Source: Streptomyces sp. B93 (GTDB taxonomy: Bacteria > Actinomycetota > Actinomycetes > Streptomycetales > Streptomycetaceae). Taken from it: a stretch of 64,000 nt of DNA. The translations under genes and the position numbers were made by a program. The notes under the pieces are model-generated. The model saw only the letters and a list, made by a program, of their open reading frames with translations, did not search any database and was not told where the DNA came from. Shown here in pieces: positions 26,318 through 33,227 of the stretch. Position 1 is the stretch's first letter; every line of letters starts with the position of its first letter. Location of the stretch: NCBI RefSeq assembly GCF_018070565.1, contig NZ_JAGPXL010000002.1, positions 1 through 64,000 on the forward strand, in the 5' to 3' direction.

Positions 26318-27316
26318 ATGAGTCAACTTTCCGGCACACGTTTCGGCACACTTTCCGACGGCACCGAGGTGCGCTGTTGGACTCTGGAGCGCGCGGGGAC
26401 CCGGGTGCGGGTCCTGTCGTACGGCGGGATCGTGCGGTCCGTGGAGGTGCCGGACCGGGCCGGGCGCGCCGGGAACGTGGTGCTGGGGTTCGCGGAGCCG
26501 GGTGGCTACGAGGAGCACACGGGGCCCTACTTCGGCGCGCTGATCGGGCGGTACGCCAACCGGATCGCGGGCGGCCGCTTCCCGCTCGGCGGGCGGACGT
26601 ACGACGTCGTCCGCAACGAGGGGCCGAGTTGTCTGCACGGCGGTGCGCGCGGCTTCGACAAGCGGATGTGGGAGGTGACGCCCGTCGGGGAGCACGCGCT
26701 GCGGCTGTCGCGGGTCAGCCCGGACGGCGAGGAGGGCTTCCCCGGGCGCCTTGAGGTGTCGGCGACGTACGCGCTGGAGGAGTCGGGGGCGCTGCGGATC
26801 GCCTACGAGGCGGTCACGGACGCGCCGACGGTGGTGGCCCTGACCAACCACTCGTACTGGAACCTCGGCGGTGTCGACGCCGGTGCGGAGAGCACCGCCG
26901 GGCATGAGCTGCGCATCGACGCCTCCCGTTACACACCGGTCGACGCCGATCTGATCCCGACCGGGGTGGCGGAGGTGGCGGGCACCCGCTTCGACTTCCG
27001 GGAGGGCCGCAAGACCGGGTCGGGCTACGACCACAACTACGTCCTCGACAAGGGGGTCACCGAGGAGGCGGTCGAGGTCGCCGAGGTGTACGACCCGGCG
27101 TCGGGCCGGGTGCTGACGGTGGCGACCACCGAACCTGGCCTCCAGCTCTACACGGCCGACGCGCTGACCGGTCCGTTCGCTCCCGGCTCCGGCATCGCGC
27201 TGGAGACCCAGCACTTCCCCGACTCCCCCAACCGACCCGACTTCCCGAGCACGGTGCTGCGGCCGGGTGAGGTGTACCGGTCGGAGACGGTGTACGGGTT
27301 CGGGGTGCGCGACTGA
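26318..27316 (+). CDS. galM: Aldose 1-epimerase, cytoplasmic
   Basis: 332 aa, no signal peptide. Interconverts alpha and beta anomers of aldoses. Catalytic His178 in LTNHSYWNL and Glu296 in LETQHFPDSPN; the substrate loop GRYANRIAGGRF is also present. A second, Tat-exported paralogue lies at 40630-41778. Followed by a strong hairpin. The specific sugar is not determined by sequence. Confidence 0.93.
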   Translation: MSQLSGTRFGTLSDGTEVRCWTLERAGTRVRVLSYGGIVRSVEVPDRAGRAGNVVLGFAEPGGYEEHTGPYFGALIGRYANRIAGGRFPLGGRTYDVVRNEGPSCLHGGARGFDKRMWEVTPVGEHALRLSRVSPDGEEGFPGRLEVSATYALEESGALRIAYEAVTDAPTVVALTNHSYWNLGGVDAGAESTAGHELRIDASRYTPVDADLIPTGVAEVAGTRFDFREGRKTGSGYDHNYVLDKGVTEEAVEVAEVYDPASGRVLTVATTEPGLQLYTADALTGPFAPGSGIALETQHFPDSPNRPDFPSTVLRPGEVYRSETVYGFGVRD

Positions 27317-27328
27317 CGGTGGCCTGGC

Positions 27329-27361
27329 CCCTGGTCCGGCGGTCAGGTCACCGGACCAGGG
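27329..27361 (+). terminator. Terminator hairpin after cytoplasmic galM
   Basis: CCCTGGTCCGG (27329-27339) pairs with CCGGACCAGGG (27351-27361) over an 11-nt loop. No T tract. Confidence 0.7.
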
Positions 27362-27526
27362 CCGTCTCGACGGTAACCGCCCCGGTGATCCGGTGGTCGG
27401 CCGTCGGGCGCCTCTGGATGAATCTCGTACCAACCCTTCACAAACGGCCACCTGAGCTTCGGATGCGATACTTCCGCCGTCCGGCACCACGCACGCTCCC
27501 CACGGCGACGGAAGGCCTGAACTGCC

Positions 27527-28771
27527 TTGACTCTCACGCGTGTTCGTACGACGACGAGGGTGCTCGGCGCCCTCGGACTGACCCTGCTGCTGACCGGCCT
27601 GTCCGCCCCGGCGGCGACGGCGGCCGATCCGGCACCCGCCCCCACGGTCGAGGAGCAGCGCCTCGACGGCCCCGTCCCCCAGGAGATCCTGCGCCGCTCC
27701 GGATTCGCCTCCTCGGCACCGGAGTTGGCGCGGGCGCTGGACTCCGCGCACGGCTATGCGCAGGCCCGGCGGATCGTCCAGCGGGAGGGGTCGGCGCTGT
27801 GGCGGCGGGCCGTGCAGCGGGCGCAGGGACACGGGCCCGCCGGCGGGGACCTCAGCCGGGACGACGACCGGCCGCTGTACTGGGCGCGGCTGGGCATGAC
27901 GCGGGAGGTGCGCACCTGGGAGCCGTCGTTCGGGCTGTCGCAGGAGCGGCGGTCGGCGCTGCTCGACGTGCTGGAGAGCACCTCGCGCGGGCAGACGGAC
28001 ATCCGCTATGGCGGCAAGGGGCAGCGGCGCATCCTGCTGACCGGGTTCGACCCGTTCACCCTGGACCGGGACATCCGCATCTCCAACCCGTCGGGGGCGA
28101 CCGCGCTCGCCCTGGACGGCACGGTGATCGAGACGGCGGACGGCCCGGCGCGGGTGGAGACCGCCGTGTTCCCGGTGCGCTGGCGGGACTTCACGGCGGG
28201 GACGGTGGAGCGGACGCTGCGGCCGCATCTGCCGCGCGTCGACCTGTTCACGACGGTCAGTCAGGGGCGGGTGGGCCGGTTCGACATCGAGCGGACCAAC
28301 GGGGCCTGGCGGGGCGGGTTCCCCGACAACGAGAACATCGGGCTGACGGAGACCGTCCCGGTGGCCGATCCGGCGTCCCAGCCGCAGTGGACGTCGACGA
28401 CGCTGCCGTACGCGGCGATCGTGGCGGCGGACACCGGCCGGTTCCCGGTGTACGACAACACGTCGGTGACGGAGATACCGGCGGGCGGCACGGAGGCCGT
28501 CGTACGGCCTGACGGGCCGACGCCCGGGTCCACGGCGCGGGCCGGGGGCGGCGGGGACTACCTGTCCAACGAGATCGCCTACCGGGCGACGCTGCTGCGG
28601 GACCGTCTCGGCCTGCGCGAGGCGCTGCCGGGCGGCCATGTGCACACCCCGGTGCTCCAGTTCGGCGCCGGGAACACCACCGAGGTCACCGACGAGCAGT
28701 TCGTGCGGAACCGGCTGGACATCATCGCGCAGGTGCGGTCGATCCTGACGGTGGCCGCACAGCAGCCCTAA
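27527..28771 (+). CDS. Secreted pyroglutamyl-peptidase-like (C15) protein with Ser in place of Cys
   Basis: 414 aa from TTG 27527 with GGAAGG upstream. Signal peptide of about 33 residues (TRVLGALGLTLLLTGLSAPAATAAD). After an N-terminal extension the C15 fold starts at RRILLTGFDPF (168-177). The motif around Glu255 (SQGRVGRFDIERTN) and His373 (GHVHTP) match the catalytic Glu and His of pyrrolidone-carboxylate peptidases, but the expected Cys is Ser347 in DYLSNEIAYRATL. It could be a serine variant, a binding protein or inactive. Its TAA stop codon is also the target-site copy of the following insertion sequence. Confidence 0.8.
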   Translation: MTLTRVRTTTRVLGALGLTLLLTGLSAPAATAADPAPAPTVEEQRLDGPVPQEILRRSGFASSAPELARALDSAHGYAQARRIVQREGSALWRRAVQRAQGHGPAGGDLSRDDDRPLYWARLGMTREVRTWEPSFGLSQERRSALLDVLESTSRGQTDIRYGGKGQRRILLTGFDPFTLDRDIRISNPSGATALALDGTVIETADGPARVETAVFPVRWRDFTAGTVERTLRPHLPRVDLFTTVSQGRVGRFDIERTNGAWRGGFPDNENIGLTETVPVADPASQPQWTSTTLPYAAIVAADTGRFPVYDNTSVTEIPAGGTEAVVRPDGPTPGSTARAGGGGDYLSNEIAYRATLLRDRLGLREALPGGHVHTPVLQFGAGNTTEVTDEQFVRNRLDIIAQVRSILTVAAQQP

Positions 28772-28780
28772 GACGCCATC

Positions 28781-29234
28781 TCATTTGGTGAGTCGGCGAT
28801 AGCAGATGAGGGTGCAGGCGATGCTGGTGAAGGCCAGGAAGTGCTCGGCTTTGCGCTCGTAGCGTCGGTGCAGTCGGCGGCATCCTGCGAGCCAGGACAT
28901 CGTGCGTTCTATCGTCCAGCGGTGGCGGGCCCAGGCGAGTCGAGGACTCGATGCCCTTGCGGGCGATGCGGTGCCTGATGCCTCGCCTGCGTAACCATCG
29001 CCGCAGGTGGTCGTAGTCGTATCCCTTGTCGGCGTGGAGCTTTCCCGGTTTGCGCCGCCGTCGTCCGCGCCGGGAGCGGATCGGCGGTATCCCCTTCACC
29101 AGCGGGATCAGCGCCTGACTGTCGTGCAGGTTCGCCCCCGAGATCCCGACGGACAGGGGCAGACCGGTCCGCTCGGTGATCAGGTGGATCTTCGAGCCGT
29201 ACTTGCCCCGGTCGACAGGATTCGGACCTGTCAG
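28781..29234 (-). pseudogene. IS5-family transposase, orfB part, frameshifted
   Basis: C-terminal transposase in the -1 frame relative to orfA. It should begin near 29233 by slippage on AAAAGGGGG and read ELTGPNPVDRGKYGSK ... LHDSQALIPLVKGIPPIRS. The middle part holds the second catalytic Asp and HADKGYDYDHLRRWLRRRGI. After GIESSTRLG near 28945 the expected continuation RHRWTIERTMSWLAGCRRLH, with the catalytic Glu, is found one frame away, as if one C were inserted in CTGGGCCCGCC. From there the reading frame runs to the stop at 28781 (ICYRRLTK). The DDE triad is thus split, and the enzyme is likely dead unless a sequencing error is involved. Confidence 0.75.
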
Positions 29235-29590
29235 CTCCCCCTTTTCAGGGCCCGCATGTTCACCGAGTCGATCGCACAGCGGGACCAGTCCAGCTCGCCG
29301 CGGGCACCAAGCTCATCGAGGACCAGGCGGTGGAGTTTTGCCCACACCCGGGCCTTCGACCACTCGGAAAAGCGCCGGTGAGCCGTCGCTCCCGATGGCC
29401 CGAACGACGCGGACGGCAGCTGCTGCCACGTGCAGCCCGACGTGGCCACGAACACGATTGCAGCCAACACCTCCCGGTCGCCATGCCGACGCCGACCGCC
29501 GCCCTGAGGCCGCGAGGGAGCCTCCGGGACCACCCGCTGGAACAGCTCCCACAACTCATCCGGCACCAGCCGCTCAACGATCGAAACCAC
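29231..29590 (-). CDS. IS5-family transposase, orfA part
   Basis: 119 aa. DUF4096-type N-terminal domain (LVPDELWELFQRVVPEAPSRPQ, TSGCTWQQLPSASFGPSGATAHRRFSEWSKARVW) and the first catalytic Asp in DWSRCAIDSVNMRALKRG. It stops at TGA right after the slippery AAAAGGGGG, where a -1 shift would fuse it with orfB. Programmed frameshifting of this kind is known in IS5-family elements. Confidence 0.85.
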   Translation of the reverse strand: MVSIVERLVPDELWELFQRVVPEAPSRPQGGGRRRHGDREVLAAIVFVATSGCTWQQLPSASFGPSGATAHRRFSEWSKARVWAKLHRLVLDELGARGELDWSRCAIDSVNMRALKRGS

Positions 29591-29624
29591 GACCGATAGG
29601 CTACCGATCCAAATGAGATGACGT

Positions 29625-30419
29625 CTAAGAACCGACGCTTTCCTTGGTCAGCGGTGTGGCGTCGCCCTCCGTGGTCTCCTCGTCCATCAGGTCGCGGGCC
29701 ATGAGGGTGGCGCCCGCGACCGCGCCGGGCATCAGGAACACGGCGACGAACGGGACCAGGAAGGCCAGGCCGAGGGGGGTGCCGAAGCCCCAGGCGAGGA
29801 GCTTGCGGGCGCGCAGCAGGGTGAGGCGTTCGCGGAGGTCGACGCCGCGTCGCTGGAGGGCCACGGCGGTCAGCTCCTCGGCGAGGAAGAAGCCGGTGAC
29901 GAAGAAGCCGACGACGGGGACGACGGTCTGGCCGACGACCGGGAGGAAGCCGAGGGCGAAGAGCAGCACGCCCCAGAGCGCGGCCCGCGCGAGGATGCGC
30001 AGGCTGTCCCGGGCGGAGATCCACAGTTCCCGGTGGAGGGGGAGGTCGGACTCGGGCGCGGTGCCGTCCGGGGAGACGTCGCGGTCGACCCGTTCCGAGA
30101 GGCTCTCGTAGAAGGGCTGGCCGACGAGCAGGGTGACGGCGGTGAAGGTGAGGACGGCGAGCAGCAGGGCGAGGGCGAAGAGCACGGCGGTGAGAAGGCC
30201 GCGGAAGAGGCCGCCCCAGGGGCTCGACCAGTCGTCGGCGAACGGGGTCGCCCAGGCGACGAGGTCGTCGCCCCACAGGGCCAGGGCGACGAGTGCCGCC
30301 GCGTACAGCAGCAGGGTGACCAGTCCGGGCAGCAGGCCGAAGCCGTAACTGCGGCCGTGCCGGGCCACCCAGCGCTGGCCTTTGAGGAGATAGCCGAAAC
30401 CCGCCCCGAGATCACGCAT
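29625..30419 (-). CDS. EI24/CysZ-like integral membrane protein
   Basis: 264 aa, ATG 30419. Four to five hydrophobic segments: about 25-50 (LLPGLVTLLLYAAALVALALWG), 75-100 (LLTAVLFALALLLAVLTFTAVTLLVG), 145-180 and 215-240. The pattern and QPFYESLSERVDRDVSP loop fit the EI24 domain family, whose CysZ members import sulfate. Here no sulfur genes adjoin, so the substrate is open. Upstream hexamer TACAGT lies 6 nt before the ATG. Its TAG stop is completed by the terminal base of the neighbouring IS. Confidence 0.85.
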   Translation of the reverse strand: MRDLGAGFGYLLKGQRWVARHGRSYGFGLLPGLVTLLLYAAALVALALWGDDLVAWATPFADDWSSPWGGLFRGLLTAVLFALALLLAVLTFTAVTLLVGQPFYESLSERVDRDVSPDGTAPESDLPLHRELWISARDSLRILARAALWGVLLFALGFLPVVGQTVVPVVGFFVTGFFLAEELTAVALQRRGVDLRERLTLLRARKLLAWGFGTPLGLAFLVPFVAVFLMPGAVAGATLMARDLMDEETTEGDATPLTKESVGS

Positions 30420-30476
30420 GACCCGACTGTAGCGAGGGCCGGCGGGGGCCCGGGGCGGTGGGGTCGGGGCGGTGGG

Positions 30477-30914
30477 TTACGACTCCAGCATCCGCTGGAG
30501 CAGGTCGCGCAGGGCGAGCCGTTCGCCCTCGGAGAGCCCGGCGAGGGGTTCGCGGGCGAAGCTCAGCGACTCGCGCAGGTCCCTGGCCACCCGGCGGCCC
30601 TCCGCCGTCGCCGCGGCCAGCTTGACGCGGCGGTCGTTCGGGTCGGAGCGGCGTTCGACCAGGCCACGGGATTCCAGGCGGTCGACTATGCCGGTGACGT
30701 TGGACGGCTCGCACTTGAGCTTGTGGGCGAGCTTGCGCATCGGCAGCGGGTCGAGGCTGAGCAGGCCGAGGAGCTTGGCCTGGGCGCCGGTGAGGGCGTG
30801 CTCGGCGGCGGCCTCCTCGTACTCGTCGTGGTAGCGGGCCACGACGGAGCCGATGAGGTCGACGACCTCCAGGGTGAGTGCGTCGGGGCGACGGGCTGTG
30901 GGGGGTGTGGCCAT
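30477..30914 (-). CDS. MarR family regulator
   Basis: 145 aa, ATG 30914; TACCCT lies 7 nt upstream, so a leaderless mRNA is likely. Winged helix: TGAQAKLLGLLSLDPLPMRKLAHKLKCEPSNVTGIVDRLESRGLVERRSDPNDRRVKLAAATAEG. Has one Cys (CEPSN) in the recognition helix region that might sense oxidants. Divergent from an NADPH oxidoreductase gene with operator-like dyads between, so it is probably that gene's repressor. Confidence 0.92.
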   Translation of the reverse strand: MATPPTARRPDALTLEVVDLIGSVVARYHDEYEEAAAEHALTGAQAKLLGLLSLDPLPMRKLAHKLKCEPSNVTGIVDRLESRGLVERRSDPNDRRVKLAAATAEGRRVARDLRESLSFAREPLAGLSEGERLALRDLLQRMLES

Positions 30915-30921
30915 GCTCTCC

Positions 30922-30927
30922 AGGGTA
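30922..30927 (-). promoter_or_regulatory. Probable -10 of leaderless marR transcript
   Basis: TACCCT read leftward, 7 nt before ATG 30914. Confidence 0.5.
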
Positions 30928-30936
30928 CCCGCTTAC

Positions 30937-30982
30937 TTGACACTCTGAAATATTCAAAGGCATGGTTGTTTCAGGTACTGAA
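30937..30982 (+). promoter_or_regulatory. Oxidoreductase promoter with MarR operator dyads
   Basis: TTGACA (30937-30942) is followed by a 17-bp imperfect palindrome CTCTGAAATATTCAAAG (30943-30959, 13 of 17 symmetric) that fills the spacer, then CATGGT (30961-30966) as a possible -10. A second dyad TTCAG-GTA-CTGAA lies at 30970-30982, near the expected transcription start. Both share TTCA/TGAA half-sites, as expected for a MarR repressor. Confidence 0.7.
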
Positions 30983-31024
30983 GTAATTGCTGAGGTAATT
31001 CCCGGCTTCTGAGAGGCGCCCCCC

Positions 31025-32047
31025 ATGACCGACACCCCCACGCTCCCCGCCGTCAGCCGCGAGTGGCAGCTGCTCAGCCGCCCCGTCGGCTGGCCCGAGC
31101 CCGGTGACTTCGCGCTCGTCGAGGCGGAGATCCGGCAGCCTGCGGCGGGCGAGGTCCTGGTCCGCAACGCCTACCTCTCCGTCGACCCGTACATGCGCGG
31201 CCGGATGAGCGCCGCCAAGTCCTACGTCGCCCCGTACGAGCTGGGCAAGGCGATGCAGGGCGGTGCCGTGGGCGAGGTCGTCGCCTCGAACGCCGACGGC
31301 ATCGCGCCCGGCGACCACGTCCTGCACTTCGGCGGCTGGCGCGAGTACGCCACCGTCGAGGCCAAGCACGCCGTCAAGGTCGACCCGGAGACCGCGCCGC
31401 TGTCGACGTACCTCGGCGTGCTCGGCATGACCGGCCTGACCGCCTACGCCGGGCTGCTGCGCACCGCCGCCTTCAAGGAGGGCGACGCGGTGTTCGTCTC
31501 CGGTGCGGCGGGCGCGGTCGGCAGCCAGGTCGGGCAGCTCGCCAAGCTGAAGGGCGCCTCCCGGGTGATCGGCTCGGCGGGCTCCGCCGAGAAGGTGCGG
31601 CTGCTGGTGGAGGAGTACGGCTTCGACGCCGCCTTCAACTACAAGGACGGCCCGGTGAGCCAGCAGCTGCGCGCGGCGGCGCCGGACGGGATCGACGTCT
31701 ACTTCGACAACGTGGGCGGGGACCACCTGGAGGCGGCCATCGGCTCGCTCAACCGGGGCGGCCGGATCGCGGTCTGCGGAATGATCTCCGTCTACAACAA
31801 CACCGAGCCCGCCCCCGGCCCCCGCAACCTCGCCCGGCTGATCCAGACCCGGGGCCGCATCGAGGGCTTCCTGGTCGGCGACCACTACGACCTCCAGCCG
31901 CAGTTCGTCTCCGAGGTGGGCCCCTGGGTGGCGTCCGGGGCGCTGAAGTACCGGGAGACCGTGGTGGAGGGCATCGAGAACAACCTGGAGGCGTTCCTCG
32001 GGGTCCTGCGGGGCGACAACACCGGGAAGATGATCGTCAAGCTCTGA
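31025..32047 (+). CDS. NADP-dependent medium-chain oxidoreductase (CurA/PTGR-like)
   Basis: 340 aa, ATG with GAGAGG upstream. Zinc-free MDR enzyme of the leukotriene B4 dehydrogenase/curcumin reductase type that reduces conjugated double bonds of enones. N-terminal VDPYMRGRMS and the nucleotide motif SGAAGAVGSQVGQLAKLKG with GSAGSAEKVR; the substrate segment DVYFDNVGGDHLEAAI is characteristic. Divergent from marR and probably derepressed by electrophilic compounds. Followed by an excellent terminator. Confidence 0.93.
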   Translation: MTDTPTLPAVSREWQLLSRPVGWPEPGDFALVEAEIRQPAAGEVLVRNAYLSVDPYMRGRMSAAKSYVAPYELGKAMQGGAVGEVVASNADGIAPGDHVLHFGGWREYATVEAKHAVKVDPETAPLSTYLGVLGMTGLTAYAGLLRTAAFKEGDAVFVSGAAGAVGSQVGQLAKLKGASRVIGSAGSAEKVRLLVEEYGFDAAFNYKDGPVSQQLRAAAPDGIDVYFDNVGGDHLEAAIGSLNRGGRIAVCGMISVYNNTEPAPGPRNLARLIQTRGRIEGFLVGDHYDLQPQFVSEVGPWVASGALKYRETVVEGIENNLEAFLGVLRGDNTGKMIVKL

Positions 32048-32125
32048 CCCCTCTTCCTCATCTCCCTCGTTCCGGCACCCATGGCGACATCACCGTGACG
32101 GTTGCCCGAGAGAGGCGTTGCACAC

Positions 32126-32166
32126 GGCGGAGGCCGCACCCTTGGACGTGGGGTGCGGCCTCCGCC
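32126..32166. terminator. Strong bidirectional terminator hairpin
   Basis: A perfect 16-bp stem: 32126-32141 (GGCGGAGGCCGCACCC) with 32151-32166, over a 9-nt loop. Followed by ATTTCC on the plus strand. It lies between convergent gene ends of the oxidoreductase and the zinc-ribbon protein. Confidence 0.85.
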
Positions 32167-32184
32167 ATTTCCGGTCTCCCCCGG

Positions 32185-32916
32185 TCAGGTGCACCACCAC
32201 AGGAACCGTTCGCAGGTCTTCGTCGGTTCCGGCGCCGGGTCCTCCGTCGGCGGGTCGGACGTGGGGGTCGGGTCCGGGTCCGGACCGGGGTCGGTGGTGG
32301 GGTCCGGGTCGGGGTCCGCGGGCGGCGGACCGGCTTCGGAGGACTGCGGGTCCCGCGTCGGGGACTCCTCCGTCTCCTCGTCGCCCTCGTCCTCGCCCTC
32401 GTCCTCCTCGGCGGACGTGGAGGGCGACGCGTCCGGGGAGGCGGAGGCGGAGCCGCTGGCCGGGGCGGTGCCCGGGTCCCGGGTGCCGGTGGCCGCGGGG
32501 GCGGTCCCCTCCGGGGTCGCGCGTTCCACGGCGCCGCCGTCCGGCGAGGTGTCCCCGGCCGCGGCGGGGCGGGGGCCGGAGCCGGGGGCGTCGATGCCCA
32601 GCTCGGCGAGGCTCAGGCCGCCCGCGGCCAGCAGGAAGCCGGTGGCTATGAGGACGGTGCGGCGGCGCCGTCGGCGGTGGGCCGCGGCCTTGCGGTCCCG
32701 GCGGCTCTCGCGGCCGGGGTGGCCGTCGGGAGGGTCCGCCCCTCCCCCGGTCCCGGCCGTCCCGGCCGTCTCGTCGGCGCCGGTCTCGCTGGCGGGGGCG
32801 TCCGCTGCGCCTTCGGGCCCCGCCGCGTCGGGCGGGAGCTGTTCGGCCGGGGTTCCGCACCCCGGGCAGGCGAGGGCGCCATTCAGGTGCCGACGGCACG
32901 GGTGGCAGTAATCCAT
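32185..32916 (-). CDS. SCO2400-type zinc-ribbon membrane protein with acidic tail
   Basis: 243 aa. N-terminal zinc ribbon (MDYCHPCRRHLNGALACPGCG, four Cys), an Asp/Ala/Gly-rich linker, an Arg-rich stretch (RRDRKAAAHRRRRRRTV) directly before one transmembrane helix (about 88-108, VLIATGFLLAAGGLSLAELG), then a long Ser/Pro/Asp/Glu-rich extracellular tail with DPDPDPTTDPGPDPDPTP runs, ending CERFLWWCT. The layout puts the ribbon inside the cell. I recall this as a Streptomyces-specific family of unknown function. Lies between a terminator and the sugar-cluster promoter. Confidence 0.82.
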   Translation of the reverse strand: MDYCHPCRRHLNGALACPGCGTPAEQLPPDAAGPEGAADAPASETGADETAGTAGTGGGADPPDGHPGRESRRDRKAAAHRRRRRRTVLIATGFLLAAGGLSLAELGIDAPGSGPRPAAAGDTSPDGGAVERATPEGTAPAATGTRDPGTAPASGSASASPDASPSTSAEEDEGEDEGDEETEESPTRDPQSSEAGPPPADPDPDPTTDPGPDPDPTPTSDPPTEDPAPEPTKTCERFLWWCT

Positions 32917-33044
32917 GACGGGGGAAGATTAAGTTCCGGATCAGTAACTTTCCTAGTCGCGCCTGTGAATGTTCTGTGCGGAACTCCCGCCTCCGGCGCG
33001 GCGGTTGGGAGCGCCCGGGGCATCCCGCGCCTTCGCGCCGATAC

Positions 33045-33080
33045 CGGATTCCCAACGGGATACCGAACGGGATTCCGACA
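33045..33080 (+). repeat. Three tandem 12-bp repeats upstream of the dehydratase promoter
   Basis: CGGATTCCCAAC, GGGATACCGAAC and GGGATTCCGACA follow each other without gap, giving the consensus GGGATWCCGAAC. They end 40 bp before the TTGACA of the dehydratase promoter. The half-sequence CCGAAC is shared with the 13-bp box found at five regulon promoters. Probably an activator or repressor array; not coding. Confidence 0.7.
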
Positions 33081-33120
33081 CAGCTTTCGAAAGTGTCGAA
33101 ACCGTTACGCGTTCGACCCA

Positions 33121-33150
33121 TTGACACCCCCGCCGCCCGATCCTTACTGT
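33121..33150 (+). promoter_or_regulatory. Promoter of the sugar-acid dehydratase operon
   Basis: TTGACA (33121-33126), 18-bp spacer, TACTGT (33145-33150). The dyad TTTCGA-AAGTG-TCGAAA (33085-33101) lies just upstream of it and the box CGAAATACCGAAC (33175-33187) just downstream of the expected start, so a repressor could bracket it. Confidence 0.75.
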
Positions 33151-33174
33151 CACGCCAGCATTTCGAACGTGTGA

Positions 33175-33187
33175 CGAAATACCGAAC
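33175..33187 (+). promoter_or_regulatory. Regulon box 1 (CGAAA-N3-CGAAC)
   Basis: CGAAATACCGAAC, 40 nt before the dehydratase start codon and downstream of its promoter. One of five sites with the same pattern in front of arabinan/sugar units and iclR. A repressor here would block elongation or initiation. Confidence 0.6.
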
Positions 33188-33227
33188 AGAGCAGAACAGA
33201 GCCGACGTTCACGAGGGGCAGCCAACC

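Larger units (their letters stand above)
28772..29625 (-). mobile_element. IS5-family insertion sequence (IS427-like group)
   Basis: 854 bp. Terminal inverted repeats GACGCCATCTCATTTGG and, inverted at the right end, GACGTCATCTCATTTGG (16 of 17 match). Flanked by TAA at 28769-28771 and 29626-29628, a 3-bp TNA duplication as usual for this group. It carries a transposase in two overlapping frames on the minus strand. It inserted exactly where two convergent genes end; the duplication and the terminal C restore both stop codons. The second frame is damaged, so this copy is probably not autonomous. Confidence 0.9.

Noticed and set aside
25109..28645. Very long minus-strand open frame (1178 aa) opposite the lipoprotein, epimerase and C15-like genes
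   Set aside because: Composition is Arg/Pro/Gly/His-rich shadow coding created by GC-rich third positions of three well-supported plus-strand genes.
33085..33101. TTTCGA-AAGTG-TCGAAA as a sixth regulon box
   Set aside because: It contains CGAAA-N4-CGAAA, with the wrong spacing and without the CGAAC half; listed only as a nearby dyad.
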